From contig NZ_LN831790.1 of the NCBI RefSeq assembly GCF_001013905.1, forward strand, positions 3,920,001 through 3,984,000: 64,000 bases of DNA. The letters are read 5' to 3'. The position numbers were made by a program, and so were the translations under genes. The stretch is from Streptomyces leeuwenhoekii. Lineage in GTDB: Bacteria > Actinomycetota > Actinomycetes > Streptomycetales > Streptomycetaceae. Positions 50,959-60,026 of this stretch are shown here, one piece after another (within the stretch, counting starts at the first letter, position 1; every line of letters starts with the position of its first letter). The notes below the pieces were generated by a model. That model had not been told where the DNA came from and did not search any database. It saw only the letters and a list, made by a program, of their open reading frames with translations.

Positions 50959-53900
50959 CGCCTTGCCGCGCCTTCTCGCCGCCGTGCGGGCCCACGTCGG
51001 CGACGCGGACCCGACCCTGCTCGCCGACGCCGCCTGGCTGGCCGCGAGCCGCGCCGCGGCCACCGATGCCGAGGAAGCGCCCGGTCCCGAGGTGTCCGGT
51101 GGGCCGAAGCCGGACCGCCCTGCCACCGGCCCGCGGACCGACGCCCCCGGTGACCCCGCGCCGCCCCCGGCCGCGCGTCCCGCACCCGTGTCCGTCCGGC
51201 GCCCCGACGGCACCACCCCCGTGCGCGGCGTACCGCTGTCCGTGCAGCGCCCCGCCCCTCTCCCCGAGGCGCTGGCCCTCGCCCGGGCGCTCCGGCCGTT
51301 CCGCAGGCCCTGGCCGGGCGGTACCCGCACCCGGCTCGACCTCGACGCGACCATCGACCACTACGCCCGCAGCGGCACCCTGGTGCCCATCTTCAGCCGG
51401 GCCCCCGAGCGGTGGTTCGAGGTCATCCTCGTCGTGGACACCTCCGTGACCATGGCCCTGTGGGAGGACCTGGCGCAGGCGCTGAGCCGCCTCATGCACG
51501 GCCTGGGCGCCTTCCGCGCCGTTCACACCTGGCGCCTCACCTGGCAGGACCTGGAGCCCCGGCTCCATGATCACCGGGGGCACACGGTCCCCTCGCACCG
51601 GGCGGCGCAGCACAGCGGCAGCCCCAGGGGCAGGCGGCTGATCCTGGTGCTCACCGACTGCGCGGCTCCCGGCTGGCGGCGGGACGAGCCGTGGCACATG
51701 CTCCGCGCCTGGGGGCGCTCCGCTCCCCTCGCCCTCGTCGATCCCCTCCCCCGGCGCCTGTGGCACCGTTCCGCCCTCGACCACCCGCCCTGCCGGGCCG
51801 TGGGGCCCTATCCCGCCGCCCCCACCGCCGCGCTGCGCCCCGCCGACCGTGCGTCCACCGGGCCGCTCGGAGGCGGGCAGGTGTTACCGACGCTGACGCC
51901 CACCCCGCACTCCCTGCGCGCCTGGGCGCACACCGTGATGCGAGCGGACGCGGAGGGGTGCGAGGCGGTCGTCGTGCCGCCCGGGGGCCGTCCGCGCCGG
52001 CAGCGGGACGACGTCGACGCGCCCTCCCCCGCGGCGATGGCCGACGCCTTCGTCCGTACCGCCCCACCGGCCGCGGTCCGGCTGGCCGTCCTGGCATCCA
52101 CGCTGAACAGCTTCACGGTTCCGATGCTCAAGGTCCTGCGCGAGCGGGCCCTGCCGGAGACCCGCCTTTCCGACCTCGCCGAAGTGCTCAGCAGCGGACT
52201 CCTCACCGTTTCACGTGAAACAGGCCACGAACCCGTGCTGGGCTTCACCGCCGCCGCCCAGGAGCGGCTGCACCGGGAGCTGACCCGCCGCGACGCCCGG
52301 CTCGTCCATCAGGCGATGAGCGCGCACCTCGCCGACCATCCCCACGCACCCCACGGCATCCAGGCCGTCCTACACTCCCCCGAGGCGGCGAGCAGGCTGC
52401 CCGCCGACCTCCGGCCTTTCGCGGAGGCCGGTACGACCGCGCTGCGCATGCTGGGCCTGCACACCACCTCCCGTCCCACGGTGGGTGGGCCCCCGCCCGT
52501 GCCGACGGCTGCGCGGGCGGGGGCCGACGCTCCGGGAGAGGCTCCGGTCACAGCGGGCGCGCCGGGCCAGGCGCCGTCCGGAATTCCCATGCCGGGCCAG
52601 GCACCGTCCGCAGTGCCCGCGCGGGACGACCCGGCGACCGGCTTCCCCGCCAGGCGGCAGTCGGAGCTGGTCTTCGCCTGGTCACGCACCGAACGCCGTG
52701 GATTCCTCCGCCGTCTTCAGGACTACTTCCGAGGTGGGCGTGTGACGGACGGCGCCCCGGAGCCGGTCGGCCGGTCCGAACGCGACATCGCCCTGGAGCT
52801 GGCACACGGCGGGCTGGAGCATCTCGTCCACCAGATGCTCGACCCCGGGCCGTCCTGGTCGCGCCTGTGGCCGGACGACCCGCGCCAGGCCGGGCCGTAC
52901 CGGTTGTACGCCCGCTACCTCGGCGGATGGTCGCGCGTGGTGATGTTCCTGGGGCTCGACACCGCGGGCGAGACCGTGACGGTACGGGTGCCGCTCAGTA
53001 CGGCTCCGGAGGTCGCCGAGTCGCTGATCCGTACCGAGGCGGAGGCGCTGACCCGGTTGGCGGGCGCGCACGCCCCCAGACTGCTGGGCCACAGCGTCGA
53101 GGACTCCCCGCCCTGGATCGCGGCGGAGTGCGCCCACCGGCGGGAGGAGGGCGGGCCACGGCCCCGCCCCGCGCCTAACCTCCGCCTCCTCCTGGAGGAG
53201 CGGGGGGCGCTGGGGGAGGCCGCGCTGCTGCGTCTTGGGCGGGACCTGGCCGAGGCGCTGCGCCACGCCCACGGCGCGGGGCTGGTCCACGGCTCGCTGG
53301 CACCCCACTGTGTCCTGCTCCCCGACCGGGGCGTGCAGCTCGTCGGCTGGATGACGGCCTCCGTGGACGGCGTGCCCAGCCGGCTGCGCGACGCCTTCCG
53401 CCGGGATGCCGACTTCGAGGCCCGCGAGGCGCAGGAGAACCTCGGTGTCACCACGGCGAGCGACGTGTTCGCGGTGGGGGCGATCCTCTTCACCGCCGCG
53501 ACCGGGCAGTGGGCGGGCCGTCTCCACTCCGGTACGCCGCGCGACGCCTGGGAGCGAGCGGGCTTGGACGGAACGCTCGGTGACGTCCTGAGCGGCTGCC
53601 TGGACCCGGATCCGGCGGTCCGGCCCACGGCCGCCGAGCTGGCCGAAGCGTTCAGCGGCCGCCCCGCGTCCCGGGTCCGGCGCGAGAGGGGACCCTTCCC
53701 CGCTCAGGACGCTTCCCCGTGGGCTCCGGTCCCGCCCGAGCGGGACCGCCGGTGGTCTCCCCGACGGGAGCCGTTCACGCTGGGCGGCCGTGTCACCGAC
53801 TGCCATCTCTACGAGGGCGACGGCGCCCGGGCCATCCCCGAGCGGAACGTCCTGGTGCACCACCTGGCCGAACACGTCGACCTGCCCGCCGAGGTCCGGC

Positions 53901-54766
53901 GATGGCGTGCGGAGATCGAGGCGGAGGAGGCGCGCAAGGCGGCGGCGGGCGAGCCGCACCGCTGGAACAGCCCCCGGTTCGCCCTGGAGGGCATCACCGT
54001 CGCCCGCACCGCCGACCAGGGCGAGCCGGTCGTCCATCTGAAACTGCGGGACGCGGACTACTACGACTTCCTGGCCGCGTCGCTCAACCTCGACCGCCCT
54101 CGCCCGGGCGACGGCCTCACGCTCCGCCGCCTTCATCTGGAGAACAGGGACCCGGTGCACGCCCCGGCGTTCCTCTCCAGCAGCCTCGGGGTGATCGTGG
54201 CGGTGGAGACCGGGGCCGACGGCAAGATGCTCTTCGCCCGGAGCAGTCCCCACGTGGCGGGGTATCCGCGGAGGTGGAACGCGTCCGTCAGCGAGGGCCT
54301 GTCGGGGGCCCACGACCTTCCCCCGGACGGCTCGCCGATCAGTTTCCACGCGACGGCGCGACGGGCGCTGCGGAAGGAGCTGGGGGTCACCGCGGAGGAC
54401 CGGGTGGAGCTCGAACTCCTCGCCTTCGGGCTGGATCTCCGCCTCCACCAGTGGGCGGCGTTCTTCCGGGCGGTCCTGCCCGACCTGGGCGAGGAGGACC
54501 TGCGCAGGCGCTGGGCCCGGGGGGTGGAGGACAGGTGGGAGCACGACAGCCACGCCTTCGTGCCGGCCGACCCGGACTCCGTCCTCGACTTCATCCTGGA
54601 GCAGCCGGACAGGGCGTGGGCACCGTGCGCCCCGGCGCTGTTCTGCCTGGCGCTGGTGCGGGGTGCGGTGCTCCGCCGCGGCGGGGACCCCGCGGGCCGG
54701 CTCGACGTGGAGGCCGCCATGCGCCGGGCGCGCCGGCGCCACGGGGGGGCCGGTCCGGCCGAATAG
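50951..54766 (+). CDS. SAV_2336-type vWA / pseudokinase / Nudix-like fusion protein
   Basis: A 1,271-residue protein. Residues about 95-420 match the SAV_2336 N-terminal region with a vWA MIDAS-like DTSVTM (D163, S165, T167) and LVLTDCAAPGW. Residues about 600-915 have the protein kinase fold but are degraded: HGSLAPHCVLL replaces HRDxKxxN, GWM replaces DFG and no VAIK lysine is clear, so it is a pseudokinase. Residues about 1075-1220 have a Nudix-like end (ARRALRKELGV, then LELLAFGLDL) with incomplete box. Partner of the MoxR ATPase. The fusion is unusual. Confidence 0.78.
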   Translation: MTDALPRLLAAVRAHVGDADPTLLADAAWLAASRAAATDAEEAPGPEVSGGPKPDRPATGPRTDAPGDPAPPPAARPAPVSVRRPDGTTPVRGVPLSVQRPAPLPEALALARALRPFRRPWPGGTRTRLDLDATIDHYARSGTLVPIFSRAPERWFEVILVVDTSVTMALWEDLAQALSRLMHGLGAFRAVHTWRLTWQDLEPRLHDHRGHTVPSHRAAQHSGSPRGRRLILVLTDCAAPGWRRDEPWHMLRAWGRSAPLALVDPLPRRLWHRSALDHPPCRAVGPYPAAPTAALRPADRASTGPLGGGQVLPTLTPTPHSLRAWAHTVMRADAEGCEAVVVPPGGRPRRQRDDVDAPSPAAMADAFVRTAPPAAVRLAVLASTLNSFTVPMLKVLRERALPETRLSDLAEVLSSGLLTVSRETGHEPVLGFTAAAQERLHRELTRRDARLVHQAMSAHLADHPHAPHGIQAVLHSPEAASRLPADLRPFAEAGTTALRMLGLHTTSRPTVGGPPPVPTAARAGADAPGEAPVTAGAPGQAPSGIPMPGQAPSAVPARDDPATGFPARRQSELVFAWSRTERRGFLRRLQDYFRGGRVTDGAPEPVGRSERDIALELAHGGLEHLVHQMLDPGPSWSRLWPDDPRQAGPYRLYARYLGGWSRVVMFLGLDTAGETVTVRVPLSTAPEVAESLIRTEAEALTRLAGAHAPRLLGHSVEDSPPWIAAECAHRREEGGPRPRPAPNLRLLLEERGALGEAALLRLGRDLAEALRHAHGAGLVHGSLAPHCVLLPDRGVQLVGWMTASVDGVPSRLRDAFRRDADFEAREAQENLGVTTASDVFAVGAILFTAATGQWAGRLHSGTPRDAWERAGLDGTLGDVLSGCLDPDPAVRPTAAELAEAFSGRPASRVRRERGPFPAQDASPWAPVPPERDRRWSPRREPFTLGGRVTDCHLYEGDGARAIPERNVLVHHLAEHVDLPAEVRRWRAEIEAEEARKAAAGEPHRWNSPRFALEGITVARTADQGEPVVHLKLRDADYYDFLAASLNLDRPRPGDGLTLRRLHLENRDPVHAPAFLSSSLGVIVAVETGADGKMLFARSSPHVAGYPRRWNASVSEGLSGAHDLPPDGSPISFHATARRALRKELGVTAEDRVELELLAFGLDLRLHQWAAFFRAVLPDLGEEDLRRRWARGVEDRWEHDSHAFVPADPDSVLDFILEQPDRAWAPCAPALFCLALVRGAVLRRGGDPAGRLDVEAAMRRARRRHGGAGPAE

Positions 54767-54809
54767 GGCTGCCCGCCGTGTCCGTCCCGGGGCGGGCGCC
54801 GCCCGGCCG

Positions 54810-55214
54810 TCACGCCCCGGCCCGCCGTCCCTCCCGGGTGAGTGCGGCGATCACGGCGGACAGGGCGACGGTCGCGGCCAGGCTGCCCGCCGCGACCATC
54901 ATCACGCCGATCATGAACAGGCCGCTGCCGTCGTCCGACCAGTCGTAGAAGGAAGCCACGGTCAGGCCCGCCGTGGTGCCCACCACCGCGCTCGCGAAGA
55001 GGCGCCGGTACGCCGCCCAGCACACCGGCACCAGCAGGGTCAGCACCAGCCCGATCACCTGCCACGCCTCGTACGGGCCGGTCGTCGATCCGTCGGGGTG
55101 CTCGTCGCGGTGCTGGTCCCAGCCCAGCCAGCCGGCCCACGCGGCCAGCGTCACCGCGGCCACCACGAGGGCCGACACCGTCTCGGGGGCGTACTTCCGT
55201 AGTCCTTGGCTCAT
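54810..55214 (-). CDS. Four-pass membrane protein
   Basis: A 134-residue protein with about four hydrophobic segments (10-30, 52-70, 75-95, 102-125) and a DQHRDEHPDGS loop. I do not recognise a family. ATG 55214 gives MSQGLRKYAPETVSAL. It reads towards the conflict operon and is convergent with it. Confidence 0.65.
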   Translation of the reverse strand: MSQGLRKYAPETVSALVVAAVTLAAWAGWLGWDQHRDEHPDGSTTGPYEAWQVIGLVLTLLVPVCWAAYRRLFASAVVGTTAGLTVASFYDWSDDGSGLFMIGVMMVAAGSLAATVALSAVIAALTREGRRAGA

Positions 55215-55466
55215 GGACCCAGCGTTTCGGCTCGTCGCGTCACCGGCCAGAGCGCACGTACTCAGCTCTTCCGAGTACTTCGGCCATGGTCGGGCCGTGG
55301 TCCCGGGCACCCCGGCGCGGGACCGTCGCACCAGGATGCCCGGTCCCGGCCGCCCCGGCGCACGCGTACGAAGGCCCGGGCACCCCGGCGCAGGCGTACG
55401 AAGGCCCGGCCCCCTTCTGGCACGGGTGCCGGGAGGGGGGCCGGGCCAGGCCGGTGGCCGGTGGGC

Positions 55467-56687
55467 CTAGCAGAAGCCGTTGAGGCCCCACCATTCGCCG
55501 TCGGTCCGCTCGCCGCTCGCCAGGAGGCCGTTGCCCTGGCCCCGGTAGGTGAGCAGCCAGCCGGGGTGGCCGACGTAGCCGTCGATCGCGTACTTCTCGT
55601 TGCTCACGGCAGCGAGGTCCGGGCGCCCGTCGCCGGAGAAGTCACCGACCGCGATGAGGTCGTCCATGGCGTTCCAGCCGCCGGTGCCGACCAGGACGCG
55701 TGCGCCGAGGGCGCCGGTGCGGCCCGGGTACAGCCACAGCTTGCCGGTGGACGCCTCGCGCGCGTAGAGGTCGGGACGGCCGTCACCGTTGGCGTCGCCG
55801 ACGCCGGCGAGCGCGTTCATCGCGTTCCAGCCGCCGGTGCCCAGGAGCTTGCGCGCGCCGAGGGAGCCGGCGGAGGTGCCCGGGTACAGGTACAGCTTGC
55901 CGGTGGCCTTCTCGACCGCCATCAGGTCGGAGCGGCCGTCGCCGGACAGGTCGCCGACGGCGGTGATCCGGGACATGGCGTTCCAGCCGCCCGTGCCGAT
56001 CAGCTTGCGCGCGCCGAGGGTGCCGGTGCCGGTGCCGGGGTAGAGCCACAGCTTGCCGGTGGACGCCTCGCGGGCGATGACGTCCTCGCGGCCGTCGCCG
56101 CTGAAGTCACCGTGCCGGGCGAGGGCGTTCATGGCGTTCCAGCCGCCCGAGCCGATGAGCCGGCCGGTGCCGTCGCCCGGGGTGAACCACAGCCGCCCGG
56201 CCTTGTCGCGGGCGATGACGTCGGCCTTGCGGTCGCCGTTCATGTCACCGAAGCCCAGCGCCTTCGGCGAGGTCTCGGAGGTCCAGCGCGGGTAGGCGTC
56301 CTGGCTGCACTCGCGCGCGGTACGGACGAACTTGATCGAGCTGGTCGTCGCGGTCGGGTACGAGGAGTACTCGCCGGCCCCGGCGGGCTCCTCGGCGAAG
56401 TAGCCGCCCCACGGCACGTAGTCCTTGTCCTCGTAGACGCAGGCGATCGACGTGGTGCGGTTGACGTGGGAGCGGATCTTGTCGTTCCAGGCACCCAGGT
56501 CCGCGACGCTCTTGTTGGTCTTGTACATCTGCCCGGTCGCGCTCTCGCCCGACCAGCCGCAGAAGTAACCCGCCGGGCAGTCGTAGACGTCCGCGGCGGC
56601 CGGAGCGGCGTTCACGGCGGCCAGGCCGGTGCCCGCGAGCACCAGACCGGCGAGCGTCGCCACGCTCCGGGTGAAACGGTTCCCCAT
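55467..56687 (-). CDS. Secreted FG-GAP/VCBS-repeat protein with I36-like inhibitor domain
   Basis: A 406-residue secreted protein with a Sec signal (basic MGNRFTR, hydrophobic core, AAPAAADV cleavage region near 33). The Cys-rich N-terminal domain (CPAGYFCGWSG, about 37-125) resembles peptidase inhibitor family I36. Five FG-GAP-like repeats follow with DxNGDGRxD or DFSGDGRxD calcium sites and a conserved GTGGWNAM spacer. Predicted extracellular and calcium-binding. It ends GLNGFC. Function is not known beyond that. Confidence 0.82.
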   Translation of the reverse strand: MGNRFTRSVATLAGLVLAGTGLAAVNAAPAAADVYDCPAGYFCGWSGESATGQMYKTNKSVADLGAWNDKIRSHVNRTTSIACVYEDKDYVPWGGYFAEEPAGAGEYSSYPTATTSSIKFVRTARECSQDAYPRWTSETSPKALGFGDMNGDRKADVIARDKAGRLWFTPGDGTGRLIGSGGWNAMNALARHGDFSGDGREDVIAREASTGKLWLYPGTGTGTLGARKLIGTGGWNAMSRITAVGDLSGDGRSDLMAVEKATGKLYLYPGTSAGSLGARKLLGTGGWNAMNALAGVGDANGDGRPDLYAREASTGKLWLYPGRTGALGARVLVGTGGWNAMDDLIAVGDFSGDGRPDLAAVSNEKYAIDGYVGHPGWLLTYRGQGNGLLASGERTDGEWWGLNGFC

Positions 56688-56855
56688 GTGATGTGTCCCC
56701 TCCCGATGATGTGCGTCGCACCTTAACCCGCGGACGCGGCGGGCGATCGCCGGGGCATGGCCCGGCGCCCCGTCCCGTGGACCGGTCGGCCTTTGCGTCA
56801 CCCCGCTCCCGCTGGCACTGTGCAGGCAGGCACCCATTCGGGAAGGACCATCGGC

Positions 56856-57146
56856 GTGATCATCTTCGGCACCAAGGGTTATCTGTACCAGCTCGCGATA
56901 CTGACGCTGGTGTGCGGCCGCTGCGGCAATCCCTCCGCCCACACCCTGCGCAAGCGGGTCACGAAGTTCACGCTGTTCTTCGTGCCGCTGTTCCCGTTCT
57001 CCACCAAGTACGCCACCCAGTGCACCTTCTGCGGTGCGGAGCAGCAGGTCACCCGGGAGCAGGCGGAGCAGCTCCAGGCGCAGGCCCACGCCCCGAACGG
57101 CCAGGGGCACGGGCAGCCGCACCACCAGCAGCCCTACCAGTCCTGA
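56856..57146 (+). CDS. Zinc-ribbon protein
   Basis: A 96-residue protein with CGRC (about 21) and CTFC (about 55) making one zinc ribbon, and a hydrophobic TLFFVPLFPF in between. A Gln/His-rich tail follows. This is the zinc-ribbon protein family widespread in actinobacteria, of unknown role. GTG 56856 has GGAAGGA upstream. Confidence 0.8.
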   Translation: MIIFGTKGYLYQLAILTLVCGRCGNPSAHTLRKRVTKFTLFFVPLFPFSTKYATQCTFCGAEQQVTREQAEQLQAQAHAPNGQGHGQPHHQQPYQS

Positions 57147-57183
57147 GCCGGCCGTCCGGGCCCCCGGCACGGCCCGGGGGCAC

Positions 57184-57247
57184 GTCCCGGCATGCCGTCA
57201 GTGCCCGCCCGTGAGGTCCCGGCATGCCGTCAGTGCCCGCCCGTGAG
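57184..57247. repeat. 32-bp tandem duplication covering the SulP 3' end
   Basis: Two perfect 32-bp copies (57184-57215 and 57216-57247). The second copy contains the last five codons and the stop of the SulP gene. Confidence 0.9.
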
Positions 57248-58732
57248 CTGTCCGGCCAGGCGGCCGTGCAGGTCGGCGCTGGGGGCGTTCAGGCCCACGA
57301 TGGCCACCTTCTTGCCGCGCTCGGCGTACTTGGTCTCGATCGCGTCCAGCGCGGCGACGGAGGAGGCGTCCCAGATGTGGGTGGCGGACAGGTCGATGAC
57401 GACGTCGTCCGGGTCGTTCCTGTAGTCGAACTGCTGGACGAGGTCGTTGGAGGAGGCGAAGAACAGCTCGCCCGTGACCGCGTACACCGCCCGGCCGCCG
57501 TCCGGGTCGATGACGCGGGAGACGTTCGCAAGGTGCGCCACGCGCCGGGCGAAGACGACCATCGCGGTCAGGGAGCCGACGACCACACCGACCGCGAGGT
57601 TGTGGGTGGCGACCACACAGGCGACGGTGACGGCCATGACGAGGGTCTCGCCCAGCGGCATCCGCCTCAGGGTGCGCGGCGCCACGGAGTGCCAGTCGAA
57701 GGTGGCCACCGACACCATGACCATGACGGCGACCAGGGCCGCCATCGGGATCTCGGAGACCACCGGCCCGAAGACGATGCAGAGCACCATCAGGAAGGAC
57801 CCCGCGAGGAAGGTGGACAGGCGGGTGCGGGCGCCGGACACCTTCACGTTGATCATCGTCTGGCCGATCATGGCGCACCCGCCCATGCCGCCGAAGAAGC
57901 CGGTGACGATGTTGGCCACGCCCTGGCCGACCGCCTCACGGGTCTTGCTGGACCGGCTGTCGGTGATCTCGTCGACCAGCTTCGCCGTCATCATCGACTC
58001 CATCAGCCCCACGAGGGCCATGGCGAGCGCGTACGGCGCGATGATCTTCAGGGTGTCCAGGGTGAGGGGCGCGTCCGGCAGCCCGGGTACCGGCAGGGAC
58101 GACGGCAGCTCGCCCTTGTCGCCCACGGTGGGCACCGCGATCCCGGCCGCCACCGTGATCACCGTCAGAACGGTGATCGAGACCAGCGGGGCGGGCACCA
58201 CCTTGGTGATCCGGGGGAAGAGCACCATCAGCACCAACCCGCCCACGACCAGCGGATACACCGGCCAGGGGACATCGCGCAGCTCCGGCACCTGGGCCAG
58301 GAAGAGCAGGATCGCCAGGGCGTTGACGAACCCGACCATCACGCTGCGCGGCACGAACCGCATCAGCTTCGCCACCCCGAGCGCCCCGAGGGCGACCTGG
58401 AAGACACCGGCGAGGATGACGGCCGCGACCAGGTATCCGAGGCCATGTTCACGGTTGAGGGGCGCGATGACCAGGGCGACCGCACCGGTCGCGGCGGAGA
58501 TCATCGCCTTGCGCCCGCCCACGATCGAGATCACCACGGCCATGGTGAAGGAGGCGAACAGACCCACGCTCGGGTCGACCCCGGCGATGATCGAGAAGGA
58601 GATCGCCTCCGGGATCAGCGCCACGGCGACCACCAGCCCGGCCAGCACCTCGGTGCGCAGCACCGTCGGGGAGGCGAGCCAGTCGGGCCGGGACAGGCGC
58701 GGCTTGAGGGACGGGGACAGCGGTGAGGACAT
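57230..58732 (-). CDS. SulP/SLC26-family transporter with STAS domain
   Basis: A 500-residue inorganic anion transporter. It has about 11-12 membrane segments; the SulP signature is GLVVAVALIPEAISFSIIAGVDP (split here: GLVVAVALIPEAISF, then VDPSVGLFASF) near residue 32, and ANIVTGFFGGMGGCAMIGQ near 285. The C-terminal STAS domain (about 395-495) has VVIDLSATHIWDASSVAAL. Substrates of the family include sulfate and bicarbonate. The divergent MerR gene probably controls it. Confidence 0.93.
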   Translation of the reverse strand: MSSPLSPSLKPRLSRPDWLASPTVLRTEVLAGLVVAVALIPEAISFSIIAGVDPSVGLFASFTMAVVISIVGGRKAMISAATGAVALVIAPLNREHGLGYLVAAVILAGVFQVALGALGVAKLMRFVPRSVMVGFVNALAILLFLAQVPELRDVPWPVYPLVVGGLVLMVLFPRITKVVPAPLVSITVLTVITVAAGIAVPTVGDKGELPSSLPVPGLPDAPLTLDTLKIIAPYALAMALVGLMESMMTAKLVDEITDSRSSKTREAVGQGVANIVTGFFGGMGGCAMIGQTMINVKVSGARTRLSTFLAGSFLMVLCIVFGPVVSEIPMAALVAVMVMVSVATFDWHSVAPRTLRRMPLGETLVMAVTVACVVATHNLAVGVVVGSLTAMVVFARRVAHLANVSRVIDPDGGRAVYAVTGELFFASSNDLVQQFDYRNDPDDVVIDLSATHIWDASSVAALDAIETKYAERGKKVAIVGLNAPSADLHGRLAGQLTGGH

Positions 58733-58931
58733 GAGACCGTTTCTGTTCTGACTTCTGCTCGGGGTTCCGCCCGGTACGGCTGGGGCGGGCCGTGAGCGGA
58801 TACCGGCTTCCGGCCGGGCCCGGCGCCCACCGGGGCGGCAGCCCCGCGGGGGCCCGTCGGGCATCATTGCCCGGGGTCCTGGGAGCCGTGAGGAGACGGT
58901 TTCCGCCCTCCCTACGGCTGGAGTACGAGAA

Positions 58932-58957
58932 ACTCTACCGTGACGTGAGAGTAGAGT
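58932..58957. promoter_or_regulatory. Candidate MerR operator
   Basis: ACTCTAC and GTAGAGT form a 7-bp perfect inverted repeat with a 12-base centre, 21 bases before the MerR start and facing the SulP gene. The size fits a MerR-type operator with an overlong promoter spacer. Confidence 0.6.
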
Positions 58958-58978
58958 GCGAAGGAGATGGGCGCGGCG

Positions 58979-59398
58979 ATGAACGAGCGGCGGCAGATGC
59001 AGATCGGCGAGGTCGCCGAGCGGACCGGCTTGTCGCTGCGCACCATCCGCCACTACGAGGAGGCCGGGCTCGTCATCCCCTCGGCCCGCAGCAAGGGCGG
59101 TTTCCGGCTCTACACCGAGTCCGACGTCGAGCGTCTCATGGTGATCCGCCGGATGAAGCCGCTCGGCTTCTCCCTGGAGGAGATGCGGGACCTGCTGGAG
59201 ATCACCGACCGGCTCGGCGCCACCGACGACCCGCCCGTCGGCGAGGAGCTCCAGCGGCTGCGCGACCGGCTGGACGCCTATCGCGTCATGGCCGACGAGC
59301 GCGTCGAGTCACTGCGGACGCGCCTGGAGATGGCCGAGGACTTCGCCGCCACCCTGCGCCGCCGCCTGCCGACCGACGTGCCCCACCCCGGGGCCTGA
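58979..59398 (+). CDS. MerR-family regulator
   Basis: A 139-residue MerR protein: winged HTH QIGEVAERTGLSLRTIRHYEEAGL (two parts, about 8-31), SKGGFRLYTESDVERL wing, then a dimerisation helix from about 75. There are no Cys clusters for metal sensing, so the ligand is unknown. I prefer ATG 58979 over 58967, which lies directly on the AAGGAG ribosome site. Divergent from SulP with an inverted repeat between them. Confidence 0.9.
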   Translation: MNERRQMQIGEVAERTGLSLRTIRHYEEAGLVIPSARSKGGFRLYTESDVERLMVIRRMKPLGFSLEEMRDLLEITDRLGATDDPPVGEELQRLRDRLDAYRVMADERVESLRTRLEMAEDFAATLRRRLPTDVPHPGA

Positions 59399-59434
59399 CA
59401 CCCCCCGTTCCCCACCCCGGGGCCTGACACCCCC
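59381..59434. repeat. 25-bp direct repeat at the MerR 3' end
   Basis: Perfect 25-bp copies at 59381-59405 and 59410-59434 (period 29). The first copy contains the MerR stop codon. Confidence 0.85.
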
Positions 59435-59554
59435 GTGCCCCGTCGCCCGCGTCCTGGCGCGGAGCCCGGCCCCCGGTGGCGGAGCCCGCCGCCGCGACCC
59501 GCCCCGGGCGCCCCCGACCGGACGCCCGGCGACGCGCCGGAGCGGCGGACGATC

Positions 59555-59722
59555 TCACTCCTCGCGCTCGTAGTCGGCGTCGGACCGCTCCTGGTCGCGG
59601 TCCGTCTGCGCGCGCTGGTACAGGTCGTGGACGAAGCGGCTGGCGTCCTCCCGCGAGATGTCGGGGGAGAGCGTGCGCAGCCGGTCGGTCCACGGGTCGA
59701 GCGAATCGCTGGGCTGGGTCAT
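59555..59722 (-). CDS. Small conserved-looking acidic protein
   Basis: 55 residues, MTQPSDSLDPWTDRLRTLSP then SREDASRFVHDLYQRAQ and an acidic tail. Clear amphipathic helix and good codon use make it likely real. Function unknown. Confidence 0.65.
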   Translation of the reverse strand: MTQPSDSLDPWTDRLRTLSPDISREDASRFVHDLYQRAQTDRDQERSDADYEREE

Positions 59723-60026
59723 GGCGCTGTCCCTGCTGTCGTCCCTGCGGTCCCGCAAGACATGCGGATGCGGTGGTGCCCGTCGCGCGCGGGGGACGCG
59801 CGGGCGGCGGTCGGCCCACTGCGGTCCGGGAACCCTCTGCTCCATCACACCTCCGCCGCCCCGGATCCGCATCCGGACGCGCCAGGCGCACCGCGGGACA
59901 GCGGGCACCGGGCACCGGGCACCGGGCACCGGGCGCGACGGGACGGGACTTGGGACGGTGCGCAGCCCTGAGCCCACCCGCCCACCCCCTGGAACCACGC
60001 ACACCCCTGAGGCAGTCTTCTGCCTC
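59723..60026. other. Gap with GGGCACC tandem repeat
   Basis: About 300 bases without a gene. Four GGGCACC units lie at 59903-59930. The promoter of the RCK gene should lie to the right. Confidence 0.5.

Noticed and set aside
52682..54742. A 686-codon open frame antisense to the large conflict gene
   Set aside because: Arg/Pro/Gly-rich shadow of a real gene on the other strand.
57224..58726. A 500-codon open frame opposite the SulP gene
   Set aside because: Composition dominated by His, Asp and Gly from antisense of membrane segments; SulP is certain.
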